Program-made: the position numbers and the translations under genes
Assembly (NCBI GenBank): GCA_030411725.1
Contig: MU839847.1
Span: 248,001-312,000 of the forward strand
DNA from: Echria macrotheca
Taxonomy: Eukaryota > Ascomycota > Sordariomycetes > Sordariales > Schizotheciaceae
Length of the DNA: 64,000 nt
Direction: 5' to 3'
In this document: positions 33,599 to 43,407 of the stretch, piece by piece
How positions within the stretch are numbered: position 1 is the stretch's first letter
Layout: each line of letters opens with the position of its first letter
The notes under the pieces: generated by a model
What the model was told of the DNA's origin: nothing
Databases searched by the model: none
What the model saw: the letters and a program-made list of their open reading frames with translations, nothing else

Positions 33599-34852
33599 AC
33601 TGGAGGCGATGATGCTCTGGCGAGAGGGAGGAGGTTATGAAGAGGGGACGGCGGCGCCGCTGAACTGGATAGCGAGTTTGAGATTACCGGTTGGGAACGC
33701 AGTCTTAAAAGGTAGTCGATGGCGTTGAAATAGAGGTCCTCTTAGACTGAGGCAAGGCTGACATAGACATAACAGCCTCGTTATCTGAGATGAATCTGGG
33801 CATACGAAGTGACGTTTTCCGTTCATACCTAATCATGAGCTGGGGTGAGCTGGGATGAGCTGCGGCTGATTTGTTCTGAGTTTTCTCCTGGTTCTTTCCT
33901 GAGCTAGTGTGATCCCATACTGTGTAGGTACCTATGCAGCCGCGGCACAGCCCCAAAGCCCGTTTTTCTCCACCTCGGCAAAGTTCCCTATGTTCCCTAT
34001 GAATGAGAAGTAGATAACGGGTACTTTTTAGGAAGACGCAAGTCACGGTAAACCAGAATGCATACCAGGGTTTTACTGGTCAACGGGCCAAGCTGCACCG
34101 CCTTAGATGTCATCCTGGACAAGGGGTCCCGGGGCGTTTCGTCTCTGGCAACGGCATCCTCCACTTCGGCTGCTGGTATTGGAGACGAGAGAAATCAAGT
34201 TTTCGGGATGCTGCAGGAACCAATTCGACCAATCCATTGGACCTGACGCAGTGACGTGTGAACTAGCCTCTACGGGGTATCCGAGGACACTGCTCAGCCT
34301 CTCAGCCTCATGAACTAGCCCAGGCTCCGAGGACAGGCTTGCATCCTCCGTCATTGGTCAATTGTTCAGGACATGCGCCTCATCATTGGTCAACTGACCG
34401 GTCTTCTCCTTGCGCTTTACCTAGGTATGTCTGAGATGGAAAAAGCCCAACTGACATTTGTCTCCCGAATGGTTGATGCCCATCACCCTTCATCAGACAC
34501 CGGAGTGAATATGGGCTGGCCAACAGAGAGGTGACTGTTAAGATGGCATCCAAGTCTGCAAAGCCTGCTGTTAATTGGTCGAGTGATGCCTTCTCTGTCT
34601 ACGTGCCTCCTGTGGCAGGTCGTGTAGGACACGTCGAGCATCGATATGTGGCCACTCTGCTACAAGTGGCTGCAGACAAGGCATTTTACACCCTCCTAGA
34701 ACTACTCTCTCACCAAGTATATATATCTACATTGCCGCCGCCTCTCCTCGTTATGTTAACCTTGCTTCACATCCACAACTTCCCAGATACACTCAGGTCG
34801 ACCTTCAATCGAACACTCGGAAACCAAACGTCACACCAAACAATCTTCTACC
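33599..34852. other. Intergenic region / promoter of the cysteine-rich peptide gene
   Basis: No supported gene. Two copies of CATTGGTCAA occur near 34353 and 34386, each containing an inverted CCAAT box. Confidence 0.45.
34716..34727 (+). promoter_or_regulatory. TATA-like element upstream of the cysteine-rich peptide gene
   Basis: The run GTATATATAT lies about 130 nt before the ATG at 34853 and is followed by a CT/AC-rich leader. Confidence 0.45.
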
Positions 34853-35304
34853 ATGATCGGATTCACAACATCGTTCTTCTTGCTCCACGCGCTGCAAGCA
34901 TCTGCAGCCCTCATGAGTCCAATCCAGGCACAAGGCCTCGATCTTGACAGTAAGTCTGCCGCTTCCTGCTCTTCATTTCCTTCTAACCCGTACCACCAGA
35001 GCGGGCCCAGGGATGCTATTGGGAGGGCACTGCTCCCTTCTGCGCTGGCTCCTGCCCGACAGGATATAAAGAGTGCGCCCGCTCCGATATCTTCACGGTC
35101 GGAGCCGGTGCAAAGTGCGTCCTTGGGACAAAGGCCTATTGCTGTCCTCAGACATGCCCTAGTCCCCCCGTATGCTATATCGATGGCTCGGCCCCGTTCT
35201 GTCGCGGGAACTGTAAGCAAGGATACAAGTCTTGTGGAATAGTTCCTGGCGGCTGTTGGACTGGGAACAAGGTCCGTTGCTGTGGTGGAGAGAGTTGTTC
35301 TTGA
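34853..35304 (+). CDS. Small secreted cysteine-rich protein with two tandem repeats
   Basis: Two exons (34853-34949 and 35000-35304; 50-nt intron, GTAAGT donor) give 133 residues. A signal peptide (about 1-19) is followed by a short propeptide ending in Lys-Arg at residues 33-34, a Kex2-type site. The mature part holds two homologous repeats: CYWEGTAPFCAGSCPTGYKEC... then KCVLGTKAYCC, and CYIDGSAPFCRGNCKQGYKSC... then CWTGNKVRCC. Each repeat has the pattern C-x7-C-x3-C-x6-C...C-x6-CC, so the repeats probably form two similar disulfide-bonded units. The protein ends with GGESCS. The unspliced frame gives an unrelated translation without the cysteines, so the intron is essential. A role as a secreted effector or antimicrobial-type peptide is possible but unproven. 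Confidence 0.82.
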
Positions 35305-35531
35305 GAATGGAAGGGCAGTTTCATTGTGCGAGGATTTGAGGAATCCTAGAAGGAGTGGAGGAACTATGTGGTTTTATTGATGTTGTATAACGTCGAGAAC
35401 TGAAAGAAACAAGATGCATTCTCGAGCCTGAAACCCATTATATTCACTTGAGAATCAGTGTTCGCCTCTCGCGTTATCTTTTGCTTTATTACTTTCCTAA
35501 TGCATCCATCAAGTATCCACCAAGGCAACAA

Positions 35532-35603
35532 AGCTTCATGGCGCAGTGGAAGCGCGCCGGGCTCATAACCCGGAGGTCACTCGATCGAAACGAGTTGAAG
35601 CTA
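35532..35603 (+). tRNA. tRNA-Met (CAT), initiator type
   Basis: 72 nt that fold as a cloverleaf: acceptor AGCTTCA pairs with TGAAGCT plus a final A. The D arm is TGGCGCAGTGGAAGCGCGC. The anticodon loop GCTCATAAC sits on a stem with the three G-C pairs (GGG/CCC) typical of initiators. The T loop ATCGAAA replaces TTCGA. A first A and last A (A1-U72 type pair) also mark the initiator. There is no intron. A T-run about 14 nt after the 3' end fits a Pol III terminator. Confidence 0.95.
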
Positions 35604-36218
35604 GCTTTGTATGGTATTTTTTCCCATGAGATAGGGGACGAAACTCCGACCTCTTTTTGAGCTGCCTTAACGATTCACAGAGGCATCTGTCTTATGTCGA
35701 CGCCACTTTCGAGAACTTGGTATGATCCTCAAGGCCTTTCGCTCTGAAAGCTATATCTTAAACAGCCTCCCTGTGTTATGCGCCGTCGTGTTATCTTGTC
35801 GATACATGTACCAGCCCATGGTTTAGACAGCAGAGCTTCTCATCCAAGCAGCCTCGTCGCTGACAATCAAGCAGATAATAGCCCAAGTCGAGCAGGGGCT
35901 GACCGGACTGATCAAGGCTGACGAATAAATCACGTCAATATAAGCAAATGTGGTTTTGGATTTTAGGTAGTATAACAGCAGAATGATCAATACAACCCTG
36001 AATGTGTCAATTTCGAGGCGCGCAGCGTCTCCTGCTTCATCTACTCTCTGTTAGTTACCGTCAGACCGCGGATTTACATTGTCTGAGCCGACGAGAGCTC
36101 GCCATACCTCCCTGGGTGCGCAGTGCCAACTAGGTAGTTAGACCACGTCGTGATTCCTCAGTTGTCTACCAACGGCCGCCATGTGACGATCATCCACCGT
36201 GAACATAGTCTGCCAAAA
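35604..36218. other. Intergenic region
   Basis: Starts with the Pol III terminator-like T-run (about 35617-35622). No gene is seen before the end of the minus-strand kinase gene. Confidence 0.5.
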
Positions 36219-38015
36219 TTAATTTGGTTCCGTATCCGGAAGTGGTGATGGTGGTTTTGGCGGCTCCGGTGGATCATCGGCCTCCGGAGACAGCAAACGA
36301 GCCCTCTTGGCAGCATTTCCATCGTCAGATCCGACTGAACGACGGGTAACCAGAGATATCCACACGGGATGCTCTAGGGCCTGTGCCGCCGTATATCTGA
36401 ACCTTGGATTGTATTCCATCATACTTCGGATCAGACTCCCCAGGGCCGCGGGTATGATGCCTGCTTTGACTCGTTCATCCAATTCAAGTTGTATGCGTTG
36501 ATGCCTTTTCTCATCAGTCTTGCGATTATTAGCCGCCGAAAAAAAGCGTAGAAGCGACCCAAACGTTGATAGCCATGCATAGCCCATGCTCCACACATCA
36601 ACGGCTGGTCCGTATGGGCGCGCGGGAGTGGCTTGCCATACTTCTGGCGCGACAGTGTCGATAGGTCCGATGGCGGTTTCCGTGTCATAGGGCTTGTCAA
36701 TTGCCTTGCCGAAGTCGCAGATGGCGGCGCTGGGTGGATGCAGCGAGCAAACTAGGAGGTTCTTTGAGGAGATGTCGCGATGCATCACGTTGGAAGCATG
36801 AATCCGGGAGAGGCCGGTGAGGGTACAGTGGAAAAGCGCAAGGCGGACGTCCATCGTTATCGCTGACCAGTCGAGATGGGCGAAATCTGTCCGCGCAAGC
36901 GGCATGGCAAGGAAAATGTCTTCGGGAGTCCTTCCGCATGGTGGCGTAGAGACATGTTCGCACCACTGTGAGAGCAGAGGGATGATATTGCAGTTTTCAT
37001 CATATCCTCCTCGTGGTAGAAACCGACAAGCGATACGCATCTCTGTATCGACGGCGCGAACATCTCGGTAGGATCGGCATGAAACCCGCTTAACGGCCAC
37101 GGGGTCCCCAGTTCTGCTGTCGACAGCCGACCGGACCATACCAAACGCCCCAGAGGATATAGGTTTGTGAATGATATAGCCGGCGATCTTCTGGTGGTAA
37201 GGCTGTGGGATGACGTCGAGCTGCGGATGCGGCAGGGAAGGCTGCGCAAGGACACTTGTGATGAACTCGTTTCGTATCTTTTCGAAGTGGCTCTCGTGCT
37301 CGACATCTATTGTCAGGATATAATCGAGCTCGCCGATGCGAAAGCGATTTTCCGTTCTGTAGATAACTGTTTGCTCCCCACGGCGCAAGACGAGGTCGCG
37401 GCCGTCTTCGGCGGCCGAGAGATACTTGATGGGCCGATTACTCGTCGAGCGAAGCATGAATGCGCCCGAGAGACGGTGGATCGAGATCAGCGCATGGACG
37501 TTGGCCACGCCTTGGCCTCTGTGCTGTCCTGGCGGAACCAAGAGGAGGTCCACGCCATTTCCAAAGCCGTTGGTGTGTGCGCTGCCTCTCCCGATCCTCC
37601 ACGACGCATTTGGACCTTCGGGGAGCTTGTCGAGGCTGAGGCGATAGTGACCCTGCGTGGGAGGTGGTGGTGTCGACGGCGACGAAGTCTGCGATGAAGG
37701 CGAATCGGCGGTTGCGGGTTCGGATGCGACGTTAACTGACAGGAACTGGGCGTGGTACGGATCTGCCGACGCCGTGCCGGCTTCCAAGAAAGCCACCACG
37801 CCGTCAAAGGCTGCTCTAGCCGCGATATTATCGGGTGTTAGGGTGGCGAAGTCGCCCGAGAAGACGGGTTCGGCAGTCTCCACCGTTGTGAAGCTCTGCG
37901 CATCGTCGTCTTGGTAAGGAGCGGCCGCCATTTCGTTGGTTGCTGGATTGATCGCCCCGATGGCAGCTGTCGCGGGCGCTCCCGCGGGGTGTTGTGGAGC
38001 GGTTCGAATGTGCAA
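36219..38015 (-). CDS. Protein kinase with N-terminal FHA-like domain
   Basis: A single exon of 598 residues from the ATG at 38015; an in-frame ATG at 37931 is an alternative. After a disordered N-terminus, residues 120-240 form an FHA-like beta-sandwich (WRIGRGSAHTNGFGNGVDL, VANVHALISIHRLSG, NRFRIGELDYILTI), with the GR, S and H positions of phosphothreonine-binding FHA domains. The kinase domain spans about 270-560: SSGAFGMVRSAVD as glycine loop, VAVKRV with the catalytic Lys, HRDISSKNLLV, CDFGKA as DFG, and VAPEVW as APE. The C-terminus is basic then Pro-rich (KRARLL...PPEPPKPPSPLP). It resembles fungal Chk2/Dun1-like FHA kinases in layout. It is divergent from the gene at 38231 over 215 nt. 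Confidence 0.88.
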   Translation of the reverse strand: MHIRTAPQHPAGAPATAAIGAINPATNEMAAAPYQDDDAQSFTTVETAEPVFSGDFATLTPDNIAARAAFDGVVAFLEAGTASADPYHAQFLSVNVASEPATADSPSSQTSSPSTPPPPTQGHYRLSLDKLPEGPNASWRIGRGSAHTNGFGNGVDLLLVPPGQHRGQGVANVHALISIHRLSGAFMLRSTSNRPIKYLSAAEDGRDLVLRRGEQTVIYRTENRFRIGELDYILTIDVEHESHFEKIRNEFITSVLAQPSLPHPQLDVIPQPYHQKIAGYIIHKPISSGAFGMVRSAVDSRTGDPVAVKRVSCRSYRDVRAVDTEMRIACRFLPRGGYDENCNIIPLLSQWCEHVSTPPCGRTPEDIFLAMPLARTDFAHLDWSAITMDVRLALFHCTLTGLSRIHASNVMHRDISSKNLLVCSLHPPSAAICDFGKAIDKPYDTETAIGPIDTVAPEVWQATPARPYGPAVDVWSMGYAWLSTFGSLLRFFSAANNRKTDEKRHQRIQLELDERVKAGIIPAALGSLIRSMMEYNPRFRYTAAQALEHPVWISLVTRRSVGSDDGNAAKRARLLSPEADDPPEPPKPPSPLPDTEPN

Positions 38016-38230
38016 GTGGCCGTGTGGCTAGTGCGGGGCACGGGGCTGTGTGGATCACGGGGAAGTTTGGGTCACGTGGCAGGGGAGCGGGGCTCGCTTA
38101 GATAAAGACTGCCGATTGGCCCATCGCAATCGCGCTCTTTCAGAGGCGAGGTTTTGCGCAGTTGTCATCACAGAGCCGCGCCCAACGTCACCTCATCACC
38201 ACAACCACCACAACCACCTCAGTCACCACC
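38016..38230. promoter_or_regulatory. Short divergent promoter between kinase and 38231 gene
   Basis: Only 215 nt separate the two divergent starts. GC-rich stretches lie on the kinase side and a CACCA-rich leader (about 38188-38230) precedes the plus-strand ATG. Confidence 0.4.
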
Positions 38231-38758
38231 ATGGCGTTTCCCAACCCTCATGGCCAGCATTGCGCGCCGAGGCGTCCTGGCGAGCCTCATTCGGAATACT
38301 TCGCCAGGTACAAATCATGGAAAGACAACCAGACCCGAAAAGTCAGCCGCGAGCGCATGATGGTGCGCTTCTCCCGGTTGCCTACTCCTGACTCGAGCTC
38401 CGAGAGCGACGACGATAGCGCGCCATATCAACCCTCTGCGCAGTTCCGTGCGCCTGTCTCGATGCCTGTGGTGCATGTTCCAGTCGTTCCGGCCGCTGCC
38501 AGCAGCTTCCCATCGCCCACGGAGGCGCATCGGGATTCCTCCGCGACGAACACCGCGCCCCGGCGACGGCCCACCGAATCACCCTTTTCCACCCAACCGA
38601 CGCGCAGTCCAGGAAAGAAACGGAGCGGGCGTGGGATAGTCAAGAAGACTGATCGCTATCTGCGAAGTCGGTCTCGTCTGTCTTGCGCGATGCATCAATT
38701 CCTCGAGCTCGATGACCGTGGACGGCCACGCAGTGTCAAGCACACGCCACAGAGATGA
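38231..38758 (+). CDS. Basic, Ser/Pro-rich small protein, function unknown
   Basis: A single exon of 175 residues from ACCATGG at 38231. The N-terminal segment (EPHSEYFARYKSWKDNQTRKVSRE) is charged and helical. A central part is Ser/Pro-rich with an acidic run (SSSESDDDSAP). The C-terminal part is strongly basic (KKRSGRGIVKKTDRYLRSRSRL), like a nuclear or nucleic-acid-binding tail. There are no known domains, no signal peptide and no membrane segment. The very short divergent promoter shared with the FHA kinase suggests coordinated expression, which is inference. Confidence 0.62.
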   Translation: MAFPNPHGQHCAPRRPGEPHSEYFARYKSWKDNQTRKVSRERMMVRFSRLPTPDSSSESDDDSAPYQPSAQFRAPVSMPVVHVPVVPAAASSFPSPTEAHRDSSATNTAPRRRPTESPFSTQPTRSPGKKRSGRGIVKKTDRYLRSRSRLSCAMHQFLELDDRGRPRSVKHTPQR

Positions 38759-41679
38759 ACCAAGGGCATTGGATGGGATATGAACAACAATATGCGTACA
38801 AGAGACGGGTATTCACATCAGCCCCGCTGTCGGGTCGATCCCCCAGGCTGGGCGAGACACTACGCGGCAGACCGGGCGTTTATGAAGCCATTGGAAAGAC
38901 CAAGATTTGAAGACTAGATTGCTAAGGTATGTCCCAAACCAGTCGTCTGATGGCTGAGTATTCTTTCCTTCCCTTGCTCCCGTGCCATGGTTCTAACATG
39001 TTAGATCGAACATCATACAGTTGGGACAGCGACTCGCCTAGCAACACAGAATTGGACTCGGCGGTATCCGTTGATCAACATACGTGGATGCAGTGTGCAC
39101 AAGCATACTGGCCTGGTTGCCCGTCGGGACGAAGGCTGGCATGGGTTTAGGCAGACATGTTCGATGCTCTGGGCGTTACAGTCCGGGTTGTGGGTTGGAT
39201 GTCGGTTACGAATCCGCCACAGTTCCATCAGAGAGCTTCGTAGTTAGGTCGATTCGAGTAGCGTGCCTGAATTACAGAGTTCCCAACGCATTTGTTTTGG
39301 TGTTTTTTTTTTTTTTTTTCGCCCGTGTCATCAGTATCCTGAAGTGAATCTGGCCACAGTTGCGGCATGAGTGCACGGGCCATATCACGAACTCTTCCCC
39401 GCTACCCACCCGAGTGCTAACATGAAGTAGAAAACAAGACCAACAGACCGACAAACACGAGAGATACAAGACTCCAGGACGCCTCCGACGACGGTGTGCG
39501 CACGGTGCATACTCGTATCAGAAGTAAATATCTAATGTTTCCTGGGGTTCAATATGACCACACGCGACTCAACCCCCCCCAAAAGTTGAGCTTCGTGCAA
39601 GGCCCCTCCCCGCCAACTCGGAATTCAATGGCGGTGCTGTGATATAATTCTCACCTACCATACCGGATTATGTGTGTGACCGATCAAAGCTCTCGTCTTC
39701 CACCGCAAACGAGACAAAAGTCGTCACTCCGGCCGTCAGTCCTGCAACAACTTCTCTAGGTAGGTGGGCTTCAAACTGCAACAATGCGCCATGCGGTCAA
39801 TGACGCGCTAACGGGTGCCTTCAAAGGCATTGCGGTTCTTCTTGTCGACCCGTAGTCGCTCGGCAGCAACGAACAGGATGGTGCGCAGTCGTGGATGCCG
39901 TCGTATGTAGTCGCATCAAGGATCTTATCGGGTGATCCAGATGTAGTAGACCGGCGTCAGGCAGGCCATGAAGACGGACTACGACGACATGATAGTGTAA
40001 CCTACGTTTAACAGCGGGTGGAGGCGCTTGTTCGTCAGGCTCGAAACCGCACAGGCGCGGGCACACTTGTTGAGGAACTACAGGTTGACATGCGACTTGG
40101 ACATATGCGGGCACAAGAGGAGGCGCAGGCAGTTGTACTGAAGAACATCTTCGCTGTCGGTGTCTGTTTGGGCACGATAATATGAGGTAATTTTCACATA
40201 TAATCCTACCCGTTGAAGGGAACGCCAGGCATGTCCCGTATTCGATGGGAGTCGGTAGGAAGCCCGCTGCTGCTGTTCGAGCCTCCTGAGGAAGCCGTCA
40301 ACCGCCACCAGCCGGAATCATGTAAATCTCGCCGATTCGGTAGATCGTCTGCTGAAATTCTGCCTCGATCTATCTCAATTGACGATGTGGATAAATAAAC
40401 GATGGAAGCAGAGCGATGGAAGCAGAGCGATGGAAGCAGAGCGACGTGTTTCTCCGGGTGAGTTCTTCTCGATATTCCAGTTTTGTGAACAAAGTGTTGG
40501 AAATCTGCCGATCGAAGGCCTAGCATGAGCAAAATAGACATCTACACAACTCGCTCTCGAGACTTAGTTTGTTGGACCACTTAAGGTAGTCTGTCGGTGC
40601 GGGCCGCGGTCAACAACTACTAATGGCCCTACGACTATAGGTCCAGGTGTTATGGTCGACACTGTCATGGAGATAATAGACTACCACCAGCGCAGTGCCG
40701 ACACAGCCTGAGTGTATTTACAGTGGAGGATGGTGTCGATGGAGCAGGGCTGGCTTGAAGTGCCGTTCCGGATGCGAGTTGACCGCTTCGTCAGCCATCT
40801 CCAGGAGTCTCGGGGCCATCACGTACACGAGGTGGAGGATGGCAGCTCCGTATGCTCAATAATACTCTGCCGTTATTAATGCAGCTCTCCGACTCCAGTC
40901 CCGACCGTGATGCATCTGGACTGATGGCCGATCCGCATCCGGCCGGCGATAACGGGAGTGGCATATGAGTAGGTCCGACACGGCGATCGACATCCGCTTC
41001 CGTGTGGTGGAGACCTCGGGAGCTTGCACGATTGCCGATGCGGATCACCCCACTTCTTTTCGGGTCAGCCCGCTGGTCAAGGTGCTTACGATTGATGCTG
41101 ATGTAAACCCACGAGGTACTGCCGATGATTGGTGCAAATGGTTATTCATCGTCCAGATGTGGGCGGACTTGGTCTTCTCACATTCCTAACGTTCTGCCAT
41201 GCCACCGACCTCCAATTTGGGAACCACAACGAGGGATCATCAGATTAGTGTCTCACCTGTTCTTAGCTGTCAATTTCACTAATGAGAAAATTGGATGTTG
41301 TCGGATCGAACTCGAGTGTGTCCTCAATTAGGTCGACAGCTCCGCCGAAGAGCATTGTTCAGAGGGTCGATGTGAAGACAAATCTGGAAGTGAAACCTAG
41401 CAAGAGCACACCGACGAATAGCGACACTGACAACTCGTGGTAACCGACCAATACACAACAACCCAACCTGGTAATTCGCAAAGGCGGTGAAGACGAGCCA
41501 ATGGCTCGTCATATTAGGATTAAGGTCTATCAAGGCCGGGTCTTGACCAGCGACAGGTTGAACGATTGAGACCAGCCCCGGGACATTGCCGCTTCGCTTT
41601 CCATGCACCCGATGCGTCCTCCAACCAACAGTACCGATTTCCTTGACGATGTCGGGGTCGATTAGAGCTACAAACACCG
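38759..41679. other. Gene-poor, probably decayed region
   Basis: About 2.9 kb without a supportable gene. It has a T-run at 39303-39319, a 14-nt tandem repeat at 40400-40441 and short ORFs in all frames. Protein-like fragments around 40090-40180 (RTGAGTLVEELQVDMRLGH) and 40965-41186 (DDWCKWLFIVQMWADLVF) are broken by stops. They may be remnants of a lost gene, which I cannot identify. I see no terminal repeats of a transposon. Confidence 0.4.
40400..40444 (+). repeat. 14-nt tandem repeat, three copies
   Basis: CGATGGAAGCAGAG is repeated three times without mismatch and followed by a partial CGA. Confidence 0.95.
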
Positions 41680-42057
41680 TTAAAATACGAACATCATGCC
41701 GACTAGAGGACCACCTACAGCGACAAAGGCGGCAACGAGACCCATGATGACCTCCGGAGCGAGAGCACCGACTCCACCAGTAGCGGCAGTCGTGGTCGGG
41801 GCGCCCGTCTTGACAACGGTCGGGGAGGAGCTGAGGGTGGCCGAGCCGGTGATGCCGGAGCTGTACGACTTGGTCTTGGTGACGGTCGAGTTGGAGTACG
41901 ACTTGGTCGAGATGGTGGTGGTCGACTCGGAGTCGGGGTCGTAGCAGAGGTCGCCGTCCGAGGCCGTCGTGTACTGGGCGCTGACGGAGCCGACTAGGAA
42001 GAGCAGGAAGAAGCTTAAGAGCAGCCGCGAGGGGCTCGACGTCGAGAGAGACAGCAT
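41680..42057 (-). CDS. Small Ser/Thr-rich GPI- or membrane-anchored surface protein
   Basis: A single exon of 125 residues from the ATG at 42057. A signal peptide with a strong hydrophobic core (LLLSFFLLFLVGSVSA) ends near residue 27. A short segment with one cysteine (YTTASDGDLCYDPDSES) precedes a Ser/Thr-rich stalk suited to O-glycosylation. The protein ends with a hydrophobic segment (VIMGLVAAFVAVGGPLVGMMFVF) that can be a GPI signal or a membrane helix. It is probably a cell-wall or plasma-membrane surface protein. The frame stays open upstream to 42345, but that part lacks a signal peptide. Confidence 0.7.
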   Translation of the reverse strand: MLSLSTSSPSRLLLSFFLLFLVGSVSAQYTTASDGDLCYDPDSESTTTISTKSYSNSTVTKTKSYSSGITGSATLSSSPTVVKTGAPTTTAATGGVGALAPEVIMGLVAAFVAVGGPLVGMMFVF

Positions 42058-43407
42058 TTTTTTTGTTGACGGTGGACTGTTGTCTTTCTTTCCTTCACTG
42101 ACTGACACGAAGAAACCAGCACTGCTGACAACGAAAGAACGAGAACGAGAGGGGGGACGGGAAGGGTAGAAAAGGAGGTGTGTCGGTGCCGTGCGTGCGC
42201 GTGCTTCCAGGCTGGATTTAAACCACTTTCCCTTTTTTCCCTGCTCCAACAGCAAGCCACCAGCTAGCCTGCCTGCCAGCCTGCTGCAACAGCACGGCGC
42301 CGCTCGCAGCAACCCCAGGACAAAGTCCGGATCCGATCCACACACCTATTATCTACGGCTTCCGAGTGGCGGTCTCAGATCGACATGGCCGTGCCCTTTT
42401 GGGTTTCCAAGTCGGCTGCACGCTGGCAAGCTGGGAAATGACCAAGTCGCAGCGTGCGGGCGGGAGTTTGACACAGCGGACACAGAGCGTGACAGCGGCC
42501 TTCCGGAGGCGGGACCAGCGAGCTGAGACAAGCCCCCCCTCTCCCGCCCGCCGGAAACGGCTTGGTCGACTCGGCTCCCGCATGCTGGGCGCCGGCATCT
42601 CGCCAATGGATAAGCGGCCGTCTTATCGACGCGCCCGACGCCTGTCCGACCTGCCAGCGCCTCGACGCATAGCTCGGGCCGGGCTGACGACTGCAAACCG
42701 ACAAAGTCTAAGACACAAGCGGGGTTTTGTGCGTCGTGTGGCCGACCATTTTTTCGGGTGTGGTTTTTGGGGGGGAGGAAAAGCTGATGATCGTGAAGTT
42801 GCTGAAATTGGGGAGGAAAGAATATTGCTAACAGGCTTCAGTTCCGTGTTGGAGTGCGCATGCGGTTGGAGTGGCATTGCGTTCAGCTCCGAAACCTGGA
42901 GTGCCTGGACACAGACCCCCACACTACCTACCAAGGTAACCCTGTAAAATAACGACATCCCGGCCCTGCTGGCGGCAGCGGACACAGCGTCACAATCCTA
43001 CGTGGCTGGGAACCAACCAGCGGTCCAGGAGAGGGGCAGTTCTGGTTGAGCTGCGAAACTTTGGACTCGTAAAGTCCCGATGGACTTGGCAACTCTTGTT
43101 TGCGAATAAACTTGTCCTCAAGATGTTTGAAGCCGAACAATTTTGTCTCTGCAGATACAGTCTGATGGGAAATCCACAAAATGGGCTCGCACTCGACATC
43201 GGAATGTTTGATGAGATTTCGGAATGCCTGTGTCGATCGAGATAAGCGCGACCAGGGCCGGTCCCTAATTAAACATGCCTAATATTACAGTTTCTACTTG
43301 CTAGAACAAACCGGAGACTCTGCTCCAGCTTTCTTCTTTCGATAGTCTTATCAACCAACAAAAATAAAATCTTGAAAGACATCTCATCTCAACCCATTCC
43401 CCCGATC
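42058..43407. other. Intergenic region
   Basis: A 193-codon plus-strand ORF (42366-42947) overlaps others in different frames, has no domain and is judged a chance ORF. The region probably holds the promoter of the surface-protein gene and the 3' flank of the propeller gene. Confidence 0.5.

Noticed and set aside
38759..41679. Retrotransposon or LTR element
   Set aside because: I found no paired terminal repeats, target-site duplication, or reverse transcriptase/integrase motif.
42366..42947. 193-codon plus-strand ORF
   Set aside because: Arg-rich shadow-like translation, overlapped by several ORFs on the other strand, with no domain.
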